A DNA stretch of 64,000 nt from DASXRA01 sp036502575. Lineage in GTDB: Bacteria; Actinomycetota; Actinomycetes; Mycobacteriales; Jatrophihabitantaceae. The position numbers and the translations under genes were made by a program. The DNA is taken from NCBI GenBank assembly GCA_036502575.1, contig DASXYL010000068.1, positions 13,531 to 77,530 of the forward strand, given 5' to 3'. Within the stretch, counting starts at the first letter, position 1, and every line of letters begins with the position of its first letter. Below, piece after piece: positions 37,174-44,958 of the stretch. The notes beneath the pieces are model-generated. The model had not been told where the DNA came from. It saw nothing but the letters and a program-made list of their open reading frames with translations, and did not search any database.

Positions 37174-38039
37174 TGCGGGGCGCGCTCGACGAGCACCGCG
37201 CGCACCAGGGTCGCGACCTGGTCGGGGCGATCGAACACCTGCTTCGGGCCGAAGGTGATCACTCGCCAATCGGCCCACTGATAGTCGAGATCGCGCGTGA
37301 TGTCGTGCCGCATCCGTCCGGGCTCGGCATGCTGGGCGCCGTTGTACTCGAGAGCCAGTCGAGCCTCCTCGTAGTGCAGGTCTGGCTCGGCCAGCCACTC
37401 GCCGTTCTCGGAGAAAATCGGCGAATTGACCTCAGGCAACGGCAGCCCAGCCCTGACGAGCGCATATCGCAGGTGACTCTCCGGTCGCGACCGGGCCCGG
37501 GCATCAAGCAGCGGCAACGCCTCCCGCGCCTTGACGACGCCTCGGCGGCGAAACGCTCGATGGAGCGCGTCGCGCATCGCGTCCAGATCGCACCCGACGC
37601 GAAGCACGCTGTCGCCGGTGGCCACGAGATCGGCCATCGACAGCGACTCGGCGAGGTCACACCAGGTGCGCGCCGGTGAGGTCAGTGGGAGGCCGTCGTG
37701 GCGGACCACGTCGCTCGGCTGCAGAGTGCGCCGCCGAGCACGCACCTCGACCCGTCGGCTGTGCCCGAGCTGTCGGGGAACTGCCGGATCGCGCCGCGTG
37801 ATCATTTCCACGCGTCGTGGCTGGACAGGCGGGAGCCACAACCCGTGCAGCCGCGCCGCGGAGCTGCCGCCGACCACGGTGCCCGGCGGCATTGCCTGTA
37901 GCAGGGCGGCACACAGAGCCGCGAAGTCGTCGACTTCCGACGAGGCTCTCCACACTCCGCGAGCCACCCGCACGAGATCGTCCACCACGGGAGTGTGACG
38001 GGTGGCGCGCCGTCGGCTCCGAAGTTTGTCCACAGGCAC
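37128..38039 (-). CDS. DUF559/Vsr-like endonuclease-fold protein with AbiEi-like N-terminal part
   Basis: A 303-residue protein of a multicopy actinobacterial family. GTG 38039 is proposed because CGGAGGA is 8 nt upstream; the longer frame would start inside the repeat. The N-terminal half resembles AbiEi/type IV antitoxin-like proteins (VVGGSSAARLHGLWLP, LPLTSPARTWCDLA). The C-terminal half carries an endonuclease-like core: PESHLRYALVRAGLPLPEVN, EPDLHYEEARLALEYNGAQH, with the D/E/E and QH positions of DUF559. No partner toxin is adjacent. The last 14 residues (LFRRATVSSRRVAR) come from repeat copy A and are identical to those of Kmo. Function uncertain. Confidence 0.8.
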   Translation of the reverse strand: MPVDKLRSRRRATRHTPVVDDLVRVARGVWRASSEVDDFAALCAALLQAMPPGTVVGGSSAARLHGLWLPPVQPRRVEMITRRDPAVPRQLGHSRRVEVRARRRTLQPSDVVRHDGLPLTSPARTWCDLAESLSMADLVATGDSVLRVGCDLDAMRDALHRAFRRRGVVKAREALPLLDARARSRPESHLRYALVRAGLPLPEVNSPIFSENGEWLAEPDLHYEEARLALEYNGAQHAEPGRMRHDITRDLDYQWADWRVITFGPKQVFDRPDQVATLVRAVLVERAPQLFRRATVSSRRVAR

Positions 38040-38051
38040 AGCCCGGTCCTC

Positions 38052-38151
38052 CGTCGAGTGGCGCGTTTCGCTACGAGTGGCGCGTTGCAACGCGCCACTC
38101 GACCGCTAACGCGCCACTCGACGAGACGACACGGTCGCGCGCCGGAACAGC
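38052..38151 (-). repeat. Palindromic repeat family 2, copy B
   Basis: A 100-bp copy differing from copy A at three positions. Here the inner palindrome is extended (GAGTGGCGCGTTG and CAACGCGCCACTC, 13 bp perfect). Its right part encodes the C-terminal 14 residues and stop of kmo; its left edge lies 5 nt from the ribosome-binding site of the DUF559-type gene. Copies A and B are in the same orientation, 978 bp apart. Confidence 0.9.
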
Positions 38152-39404
38152 CTGATCGCACCGAGCGCCGCCGCGGCAACGCCGGCGCCAAGGAGGAGAT
38201 TCTGCCGGCGGATCCGCCCGGTGATCTCCGAGTACGGCATCGTCGTGAACGACACCAGCTCGTAGCGCGAGACGTAGCGCCCGGCGAGGCGCCGTTCGAG
38301 TGCGTGTTGCACCGCGACCTGGCCTTGGAACAGACGCGAGTTGACCTTGTCGCGCATCTCGACGAAGTTTTCCAGCGCCATGTCGGCGATCGCCTCGGTG
38401 TTCGGCTTGCGCCGACGCTCGTAGCGCTGCAGTGCCTCGTCCCACGAGCCGGTGGCGTCGAGGCACTCGACGAGCTGGATGCAGTCCTCGAACGCGCAGT
38501 TCGCGCCCTGCCCGAAGAAAGGGACGATCGCGTGCGCCGCGTCGCCCACCAGGGCCACCCGATCACGCACCCACGGCCAGGCCCGCACCGTGACGAGCGA
38601 GCCGACCGGATTGCGCTCGTAATCCTCGACGAGCGACGGCACAAGATCGACGATGTCCGGGTACTGATCCCGGAAGTGCGCCAGTATCTGCGCCGGACTG
38701 GTGAGTGCGGCGAAGTCGGTCTCGGCCCAGAAGAGCGTGCAGGTGAAGGACCGATCCAGGTTGGGCAGCGCGACCATCATCGACGAGCCGCGCGGCCAGA
38801 TGTGCAGAGCGCCCGGATCGAGAGCGAAGTCGCCGGCCTGCGGCGGGATGGTCAACTCCTTGTACTTGTGAGCAAGGAATTCCTCGTTCGACTCGACGCC
38901 GAGCTCACGCCGTACCGCGGAGTATGCCCCGTCGCAGCCGAGCACCACGTCGGCCTGCGCGGCTACCCGCCCGTCCGGCGTCTCGAAGAGCATCCACTCG
39001 GCCAGCGATGTCAGCCGATGTTCGAAGCGGAGCGTGACGCCCGGGGTTGCCTCGGCGGAGTTGAGCAAGGCGGCGTTCAGCTCGGCCCGGCTGATCGAGT
39101 TGATCGCCCGGGTGCCGTCTGCGCTGTAGGGCCGAAAGCTCGGCGGGGCGCCGAGTGCGTGGACCATACGCCCAGGCATGGGCAGCGCCCGAGCCAGCGC
39201 GGTCTCGCGCAGCCCGACCTGCTCCAGCGCCGCCAGCCCCCGGGCCGAGATGGCGAGGTTGATCGAGCGTCCCCGCTCGGCGCCGACCAAACGCGGATCG
39301 CGGCGCCGCTCGTACACGGTGACCGGCAGCCCACGCCGGCCGAGCAACGTCGCCAGCAGGCACCCGGCCAGGCCGCCGCCGACGATTGCCACCGACTCAG
39401 ACAC
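38106..39404 (-). CDS. kmo: Kynurenine 3-monooxygenase
   Basis: FAD-dependent hydroxylase making 3-hydroxykynurenine from kynurenine with NADPH and oxygen. 432 residues. Signatures are the FAD-binding VAIVGGGLAGCLLATLLGRR, ERGRSINLAISARG, which is typical of KMO, and VALVGDAAHAIVPFFGQGAN. A hydrophobic C-terminal anchor (LLLGAGVAAAALGAIRLF) is present as in membrane-bound KMOs. It is the last gene of the kynurenine operon and overlaps kynU by 8 nt. The final 14 residues after the anchor are encoded by repeat copy B and shared with the neighbouring DUF559-type protein, so the natural C-terminus has probably been replaced or extended. Confidence 0.94.
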   Translation of the reverse strand: MSESVAIVGGGLAGCLLATLLGRRGLPVTVYERRRDPRLVGAERGRSINLAISARGLAALEQVGLRETALARALPMPGRMVHALGAPPSFRPYSADGTRAINSISRAELNAALLNSAEATPGVTLRFEHRLTSLAEWMLFETPDGRVAAQADVVLGCDGAYSAVRRELGVESNEEFLAHKYKELTIPPQAGDFALDPGALHIWPRGSSMMVALPNLDRSFTCTLFWAETDFAALTSPAQILAHFRDQYPDIVDLVPSLVEDYERNPVGSLVTVRAWPWVRDRVALVGDAAHAIVPFFGQGANCAFEDCIQLVECLDATGSWDEALQRYERRRKPNTEAIADMALENFVEMRDKVNSRLFQGQVAVQHALERRLAGRYVSRYELVSFTTMPYSEITGRIRRQNLLLGAGVAAAALGAIRLFRRATVSSRRVAR

Positions 39405-40587
39405 GCCGCATCGCCTCGGCGGCGTGCCAGCAGTCGTGGAAGGTGTTGTACAGCGGAGCCGGCGCGAGACGGATCACGTCCGGCTCGCGCGAATCGGCGA
39501 TCACCCCGAACTCTCGCAGCCGTCGCGACGCGGCCGCGGCGTCGCGCACCCGCACCGACAGCTGCGCCCCACGGCGCGCCGGATCCCGCGGGGTGATCAC
39601 GTCGAGGCCGTCCAGCAACGACTCGAGGTAGCCGGTCAGCCGGACGCTCTTGGCGCGCAGGGCGGCCATCCCTATCGCGTCGAACACTTCCAGCGACGCG
39701 AGCACCGGCGCCATGGCCAGGATCGGCGGGTTGGACAGCTGCCACGCATCGGCCGTGTCGACGGGTTCGAGCACCGGCGCCATCGCGAACCGGGTACCGG
39801 CCCGGGTCCCCCACCAGCCCTCCAGCCGCGGCAACGACCGATCGGCCAGGTGTCGCTCGTGCACGAACGCTCCCGCGACTGCGCCGGGACCGCTGTTCAG
39901 GTACTTGTACGAGCACCAGGCCGCCCAGTCGACGTCCCAGTCGTGCAGCTGCACCGGGACGTTGCCCGCGGCGTGGGCGAGATCCCAGCCGACGACGGCG
40001 CCCGCTGCGTGCCCGGCAGCGGTGATCGCCGGGATGTCGAGCAGCTCGCCGGTCAGGTAGTTGACGCCGCCGAGCAGCACCAGCGCGACCCGATCACCTT
40101 GGGCGGCAAGGAAGTTCACGACGTCGTCGCCCGACTCCAGCCGGATGACGGCCGCGTCCGGGTCATAGCCGTGAAAGGCAGCCTGGCTGCGTACCGCGTA
40201 GCTGTCCGACGGGAACGACGAGTCCTCGATGACGATCGCGTGCCGGTCGGCTGTCGGCCGATAGAAGCTGACCATCATCAGATGAAGGTTGACGGTCAGC
40301 GAGTTCATCATCACGATCTCGGCCGGCCGGGCGCCCACCAGCCGGGCGGCGGGGGCCCGCAGTTGCTCGTGGTAGGGCAGCCACGGACGCTTGGCCTCGA
40401 GATGGCCATCGACGCCGAGCCGGGCCCAGTCGTCCAGCTCGTCGAGCAGGCGATCACGGATCGAGCGGTGCTGCAGTCCGAGCGAATTCCCGGCCAGGTA
40501 AGCGGAATCGGCCGGCACGTGGAACTCAGCGCGCCGGGTCGGCAGCTCGTCGGCCGCGTCCAGCGCGTGCGCTTCGGTCTCGGTCAT
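39397..40587 (-). CDS. kynU: Kynureninase
   Basis: PLP enzyme cleaving 3-hydroxykynurenine to 3-hydroxyanthranilate and alanine (and kynurenine to anthranilate). 396 residues, normal length. Typical motifs are YLAGNSLGLQ at the N-terminus, IVMMNSLTVNLHLMMVSFY, GWDLAHAAGNVPVQLHDW and the lysine-bearing CSYKYLNSGPG (~229). RLAPAPLYNTFHDCWHA is near the end. The start overlaps the upstream nbaD stop (ATGA), and the stop overlaps the kmo start. All catalytic regions are present. Confidence 0.96.
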   Translation of the reverse strand: MTETEAHALDAADELPTRRAEFHVPADSAYLAGNSLGLQHRSIRDRLLDELDDWARLGVDGHLEAKRPWLPYHEQLRAPAARLVGARPAEIVMMNSLTVNLHLMMVSFYRPTADRHAIVIEDSSFPSDSYAVRSQAAFHGYDPDAAVIRLESGDDVVNFLAAQGDRVALVLLGGVNYLTGELLDIPAITAAGHAAGAVVGWDLAHAAGNVPVQLHDWDVDWAAWCSYKYLNSGPGAVAGAFVHERHLADRSLPRLEGWWGTRAGTRFAMAPVLEPVDTADAWQLSNPPILAMAPVLASLEVFDAIGMAALRAKSVRLTGYLESLLDGLDVITPRDPARRGAQLSVRVRDAAAASRRLREFGVIADSREPDVIRLAPAPLYNTFHDCWHAAEAMRRV

Positions 40588-41540
40588 CGTCCGAGATACT
40601 TCCGCGCATTGCCCACCATGACTTGTTGGCGCGCGCCGTCGTCCAGGAAGGAAGCGTCACGCACCACCCGCCCGACCGGCCGCTCGCCGAGCGGATACGG
40701 ATAGTCGCTGCCGACCATCACGTGATCGATGCCGAGCGTGTCGACCAGCAGTCGCAACGCGCGCTCGTCGAACACCACCGAGTCGACGGAGAACCTCCCC
40801 AGGTAGGCCGACGGCGGATGCTGGGAGACGCCGACCAGGTCGGGGCGTCGATGCCAGGCGTTCTCCAGGCGTCCGAGCCAGAACGGGAACGATCCACCGC
40901 CGTGCGCGAAACAGATCCGCAGCTCGGGACCGACCTGGTCGAACACCCCACCCAGGATCATCGCCACGATCGACAGGTGCGTCTCGGCCGGCATTCCGGT
41001 CAGCCAGCGGGCCATCCACCGAGACAGTCTCGGCGACGTCGGCATGTCCCACGGATGGACGAACACCGGCGCGCCGAGCGACGCCGCGTGCTGCAGGAAC
41101 GTCACCACGCCGGCGTCGTCCAGGTCGCGGTCGCCGACGTGGTTGCCGATCTCGACGCCGACGTGGCCGGCGTCGACGCATCGGGACAGCTCGGCGCACG
41201 CGGCATCCGGATCCGGCAAGGGCACCTGGCACATCGGCACCAACCGATCCGGGGCACTCGCGCACATCGACAGCGCCGCGTCGTTCGCGGCCCGCGCAAC
41301 CTCGACGGCCCGATGGACCGGCGCGTCGTAGCAGAAGAACACCGGCGTCGGTGACACGACCTGCACCTCGACCCCGTCGGCATCCATGTCGGCCAGCCGC
41401 ACGTCGACGTCCCAGCAGTCGGCCCCGATCCGTCGAAACTCCTGCTGCCCCAGCATGATCATCGAATCGTCGCGCACCCACGGACCGTCGCTGGGCGCCG
41501 ACATACCCCGGGGTACGTAGTGCGTGTGGACGTCGATCAT
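40584..41540 (-). CDS. nbaD: 2-amino-3-carboxymuconate-6-semialdehyde decarboxylase
   Basis: Amidohydrolase-fold, zinc-dependent decarboxylase (ACMSD) that converts ACMS to 2-aminomuconate semialdehyde, diverting it from quinolinate formation. 318 residues. Metal ligands are in MIDVHTHYVP (H-x-H), FVHPWDM and ICFAHGGGSFPF, with the catalytic aspartate region DHVMVGSDYPYPLGE. LRLLVDTLG and ARKYLGR are typical ACMSD ends. It starts directly after the stop of nbaC with no intervening base and is coupled to kynU by ATGA. Confidence 0.94.
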   Translation of the reverse strand: MIDVHTHYVPRGMSAPSDGPWVRDDSMIMLGQQEFRRIGADCWDVDVRLADMDADGVEVQVVSPTPVFFCYDAPVHRAVEVARAANDAALSMCASAPDRLVPMCQVPLPDPDAACAELSRCVDAGHVGVEIGNHVGDRDLDDAGVVTFLQHAASLGAPVFVHPWDMPTSPRLSRWMARWLTGMPAETHLSIVAMILGGVFDQVGPELRICFAHGGGSFPFWLGRLENAWHRRPDLVGVSQHPPSAYLGRFSVDSVVFDERALRLLVDTLGIDHVMVGSDYPYPLGERPVGRVVRDASFLDDGARQQVMVGNARKYLGR

Positions 41541-42059
41541 TCAGCGGCCGGGGTGCACGGTGCCGCAGTTCGCGCACGTACGCGCCGTCTCGTCGTCGTA
41601 GAACGCGCCGAAGATGGGCGGCAGATCGCCGGCGATGTCGCGCACCTGCAACTCGACCTCGTGCACCAGGGCGTTGCACCGAGGGCAGTACCACTGGAAC
41701 TTCTCCAGCGTGCCTTCCGCGCGGATGCGTTCTAGCACCACGCCGATCGAGCCGGCTTCCGGACGTTGCGGCGAGTGCGGGGTGTTACGGGGCAGCAGCC
41801 ACATGTCGCCCTCACCGATGTCCACCCGCTCCGGACCATCGGGCGTCATCAGGTCCACGTGCATGGTCCCGCGGTACTGGTAGAACCACTCCTCGTACGG
41901 GTCGACGTGGAAGTCGGTGCGCTGGTTGGGCCCGCCCACCACCATGACGATGAAGTCGCCCGCACCGGTGAACAGCTGCTGGTTGTTCACCGGCGGCTTG
42001 AGGAGGTGCTCGTTCTCGCTGATCCACTTGGGGAAGTTGATCGCCGGCGCGATGGTCAT
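41541..42059 (-). CDS. nbaC: 3-hydroxyanthranilate 3,4-dioxygenase
   Basis: Non-heme iron cupin dioxygenase opening the ring of 3-hydroxyanthranilate to ACMS. 172 residues, the bacterial type. The iron ligands sit in TDFHVDPYEEWFYQ (H, E) and the LLPRNTPHSP histidine. The C-terminal CPRCN...CANCG pairs form the rubredoxin-like second metal site found in bacterial enzymes. It is coupled by ATGA to the upstream RidA-like gene and followed without a gap by nbaD. Complete. Confidence 0.96.
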   Translation of the reverse strand: MTIAPAINFPKWISENEHLLKPPVNNQQLFTGAGDFIVMVVGGPNQRTDFHVDPYEEWFYQYRGTMHVDLMTPDGPERVDIGEGDMWLLPRNTPHSPQRPEAGSIGVVLERIRAEGTLEKFQWYCPRCNALVHEVELQVRDIAGDLPPIFGAFYDDETARTCANCGTVHPGR

Positions 42060-42454
42060 GTGCCCTCCGGTAGGTGTGCGACGGCCTGCACCTCAATCAG
42101 TAGGTGCGGGTGCGGCAATTGGTGCACAGCGACCGTCGTTCGGGTTGGGCCGTCCTCGGAGAAGTACGAACCGTAGACGTCGTTGTAGCCGCCGAAGTCG
42201 TTCATCGAGACGAGATAGGTGGTGACCTGCACGAGATCGGGCAACGACGCGCCGACCGAGGCCAGGATGTCGCGCACGTTCTCGATCACGGCGCGCGTCT
42301 GCTCGCGGATATCCAGCGTGGCTGTACCCAGATCGTCGACGGACGCCCCGGCGATCGAGTTGTCCGGTCGGCGCGCGCTCGTCCCGGACACGTAGACGAT
42401 GTCGCCGACGACCTTGGCGTGCGGGAACCGCCCGCGCGGCGTCACCGAGGTCAC
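42056..42454 (-). CDS. nbaF: RidA-family 2-aminomuconate deaminase
   Basis: A 132-residue RidA-like protein within the kynurenine operon, positioned as the 2-aminomuconate deaminase of the 2-nitrobenzoate/3-hydroxyanthranilate pathway, which releases ammonia to give 4-oxalocrotonate. Start is GTG 42454, overlapping nbaE (GTGA). Conserved blocks are GDIVYVSGTSARRPD, LDIREQTRAVIENVRDILASV, SLPDLVQVTTYLVSMNDF and TRTTVAVHQLPHPHLLIEVQ. The deaminase assignment rests on genomic context as well as family membership. Confidence 0.88.
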   Translation of the reverse strand: MTSVTPRGRFPHAKVVGDIVYVSGTSARRPDNSIAGASVDDLGTATLDIREQTRAVIENVRDILASVGASLPDLVQVTTYLVSMNDFGGYNDVYGSYFSEDGPTRTTVAVHQLPHPHLLIEVQAVAHLPEGT

Positions 42455-43896
42455 AGCGCCACGCAGACGTTGGTCAGCTCGGAGTAGAAGCCGAGGGAGA
42501 AGTCGCCGCCCTCGCGCCCGATGCCCGACAGGCCCACCCCGCCGAAGGGCGAGCGCAAGTCACGCAGGAACCAGGTGTTGACCCACGACAGGCCGACCCG
42601 CATGCGCTGCGCGACCCGGTGCCCGCGGGACAGATCGGTCGTCCATACCGACGAGGCCAGGCCGTAGTCGGAGTCGTTGGCGAGCGCCACCGCCTCGTCC
42701 TCGGTGTCGAACGGCACGAGCGCCGCGACCGGGCCGAAGATCTCCTCGCGCAGCGGACGGTCCACATTGGACAGTCCGGCCCACAGCGTCGGCTCGATCC
42801 ACGACCCCCCGTCCAGGCTGGCGCCAAGCGACGGAATCCCCCCGCCCACCAGGGTTTTCGCGCCACACTCCTCAGCCATCCTGTAGTACCGCAGTACCTT
42901 CTCGCGGTGCTCCTGCGAGATCAGCGGCCCGGTGGTCGTGTCGGCGTGAGACGGATCGCCCAGCCGTAACGAACGCGCTCGCTCGACGAGCCCGGCGGCC
43001 AGCTCGTCGAAGACCGGCCGCTGCACGTACACCCGCTCGGTGCACAGGCACACCTGCCCGGTGTTGGCGAACACGGACCGCGTCAACCCGTCCAATGTCA
43101 CGTCCAGGGAGGCGTCGGCGAACACGATCGCCGCGTTCTTGCCCCCGAGCTCGAACGACACCGGCCGTACGCGCGGCGCCACCGCCGCCATGATCGACGA
43201 GCCGGTCGCCGTCGAGCCGGTGAACGTCACCCCGTCGATACCGTCGTGGGATACCAGCGCGTGCCCGGTCGCACCGAAGCCGTGGACCACGTTGTAGACG
43301 CCGGCCGGCACGCCCGCGTCGGAGAGCACCGAAGCGAGCAGCGTCGCCGTCGACGGCGTCAGCTCGGACGGTTTGACGACCACCGTGTTGCCGCAGGCCA
43401 GAGCCGGCGCGACCTTCCAGGTGAGCAGCAGCAGCGGCAGATTCCACGGGACGATCACTGCAACCACGCCGAGCGGTGACCGCACCGCGTAATTCAGCGC
43501 CTGCCGTCCGCCCGGCAGCTCGGTCAGGAACGACGCCTGCCCGGCGGAGGAGATCACGTCGGCGAAGGCCCGGAAGTTCGCTGCCGCCCGGGCGACGTCG
43601 AGCTCGCGGGCCTGGGCGGCCGGCTTGCCGGTGTCGCCGACCTCGGCCGCGACGAACTCGTCGAAGCGGTCCTCGATGCGATCCGCCACCCGGCGCAGCA
43701 AGGCGGCCCGGGACAGAACCGGCGTCGTCGACCACTGCTCGAGCGCGGCCCGGGCAGCAGCCACCGCACGATCCACCAGCTCGGGGCCGGCCTCGTGCAC
43801 GTGGGCCACCGGGTCGCCGGATACCGGCGAGATCTTGTCGTAGACCGCACCCGACTCGACGTACTCGCCGGCGATGACGTTGCTGATGGTTCGCAT
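42451..43896 (-). CDS. nbaE: 2-aminomuconate-6-semialdehyde dehydrogenase (aldehyde dehydrogenase family)
   Basis: NAD-dependent aldehyde dehydrogenase oxidising 2-aminomuconate semialdehyde to 2-aminomuconate. 481 residues from ATG 43896, which overlaps the kynA stop by one base (TGATG). Motifs are VAVIVPWNLPLLLLTWKVAP, VVKPSELTPSTA, GVTFTGSTATGSSI, the general-base glutamate in FELGGKNAAIVFADA, and the catalytic cysteine in NTGQVCLCTERVYV. FGPVAALVPFD and LGFYSELTNVCVAL end the protein. Specificity is inferred from its operon position between TDO and the deaminase. Confidence 0.93.
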   Translation of the reverse strand: MRTISNVIAGEYVESGAVYDKISPVSGDPVAHVHEAGPELVDRAVAAARAALEQWSTTPVLSRAALLRRVADRIEDRFDEFVAAEVGDTGKPAAQARELDVARAAANFRAFADVISSAGQASFLTELPGGRQALNYAVRSPLGVVAVIVPWNLPLLLLTWKVAPALACGNTVVVKPSELTPSTATLLASVLSDAGVPAGVYNVVHGFGATGHALVSHDGIDGVTFTGSTATGSSIMAAVAPRVRPVSFELGGKNAAIVFADASLDVTLDGLTRSVFANTGQVCLCTERVYVQRPVFDELAAGLVERARSLRLGDPSHADTTTGPLISQEHREKVLRYYRMAEECGAKTLVGGGIPSLGASLDGGSWIEPTLWAGLSNVDRPLREEIFGPVAALVPFDTEDEAVALANDSDYGLASSVWTTDLSRGHRVAQRMRVGLSWVNTWFLRDLRSPFGGVGLSGIGREGGDFSLGFYSELTNVCVAL

Positions 43897-44753
43897 CAGA
43901 CCATCGTCCGCGCCGACCACAGTTCCGGAAACACCTCGCGCTGCATGCTGCGCTCGAGCCACGTCAGCCCGGACGATCCACCGCTGCCGGGCTTGGCCCC
44001 CATCGAGCGCCGGACCGCCACCAGGTGCCGGTAGCGCCAGGTGCCGAACGCGTCGGCGAGCTCGGTGAGCTCCTCGGCGAGCAGGTACAGCGGGTCGGTC
44101 GGCCGCGGCGCCGCGTAGATCGAGGCCCACACCGCCTCGACCTCGGAGCGGGGTTCGTACTCGGCGGCGAAGTCGCGCGGGACCTCGGCCACCTGCCCGC
44201 GCCGACCCAGGAACGCCAGCACGTCGTCGTAGACGCTCGGGGCGTGCAGCGCGCGCTCGAGGTCGGCGTAGACGTCCGGGACGGAATGGTGGGGGCGGAT
44301 CAGCGTCTCGGACTTCAGCCCGAGCAGGAACTCGACGTGCCGGTAGGCATAGGACTGGAAGCCTGACGCCTCGCCGAGATCGTCGCGGAACCCGTTGAAC
44401 TCCGCCGGCGTGAGCCACTCGAGCGACGACCAACTGCCGTTCAGCGTCCGGACGTGCGACGTCGCGCGATGCAGGCTGGCGAGCGACCCGTCCAGGTCGT
44501 CGGCGCGTAACTGCGCCTGCGCCCGCTCGAACTCGGTGCGTAGCAGCCCGAACAGCAGCTCCATCACCTGCGAGGTGACGAGGAACGCCGGTTCGGCCGG
44601 ATGGTCGGTGATGGTGCGCAACAGCCCGTGCAGCGTCCGGGTACCGACGTAGTCGTCGTAGGGCGTGGACGTCTCGAATTCGAGGTTCGGATCGTCAGCC
44701 GTGTCCACTCGGCGCTGCTTCACTGCTCCGCCGTGCTGCTTGCGAGTACTCAT
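43896..44753 (-). CDS. kynA: Tryptophan 2,3-dioxygenase
   Basis: Heme dioxygenase converting L-tryptophan to N-formylkynurenine; first gene of the seven-gene degradation operon. 285 residues, usual length for bacterial TDO. Substrate-binding motifs are TPYDDYVGTRTLHGLL, the SGFQSYAYRHVEFLLG signature with the conserved FxSxxYR, and FGTWRYRHLVAVRRSMGAKPGSGGSSGLTWL, which includes the distal/proximal heme region and the substrate-binding GSGGSSG loop. The start is ATG 44753, with a 205-bp promoter region before it containing an inverted operator-like pair. No kynurenine formamidase gene is next to it. Confidence 0.95.
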   Translation of the reverse strand: MSTRKQHGGAVKQRRVDTADDPNLEFETSTPYDDYVGTRTLHGLLRTITDHPAEPAFLVTSQVMELLFGLLRTEFERAQAQLRADDLDGSLASLHRATSHVRTLNGSWSSLEWLTPAEFNGFRDDLGEASGFQSYAYRHVEFLLGLKSETLIRPHHSVPDVYADLERALHAPSVYDDVLAFLGRRGQVAEVPRDFAAEYEPRSEVEAVWASIYAAPRPTDPLYLLAEELTELADAFGTWRYRHLVAVRRSMGAKPGSGGSSGLTWLERSMQREVFPELWSARTMV

Positions 44754-44824
44754 CGTTGAGCGCTCCCGTCGATGCGGACGAGTACCGGGTAAGGCTCGCC
44801 CTGGCCAGGTGCCTGGTCAGCTCC

Positions 44825-44916
44825 TTTGCTCTGCTTACCATGACGCATCACCAGGAACGTTGCTCCCCCGGGCCGGCGAGATTTCCGAGCCGCTGCGTAT
44901 AGGTAAGCAGAGCAAA
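44825..44916. promoter_or_regulatory. Pair of inverted 15-bp sites in the kynA promoter region
   Basis: TTTGCTCTGCTTACC at 44825-44839 and its exact complement GGTAAGCAGAGCAAA at 44902-44916 face each other across 62 bp, upstream of the kyn operon and downstream of a TetR gene. Two oppositely oriented copies of one site suggest paired operators for a regulator (looping), perhaps the TetR protein encoded next to it. A long-loop hairpin is the alternative. Binding is inferred, not shown. Confidence 0.55.
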
Positions 44917-44958
44917 GCAACAGCGCTGGTCACCCCCGCCGGCCGGACAGCCCGGTCC

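Noticed and set aside
42451..44433. A 660-residue aldehyde dehydrogenase with an arginine-rich N-terminal half
   Set aside because: The extension is antisense-like shadow of kynA in another frame; the aldehyde dehydrogenase proper begins at 43896 with a TGATG junction.
44825..44916. The 15-bp inverted pair as a transcription terminator of the TetR gene
   Set aside because: The 62-nt loop is too long for an efficient intrinsic terminator, and a T tract is absent.
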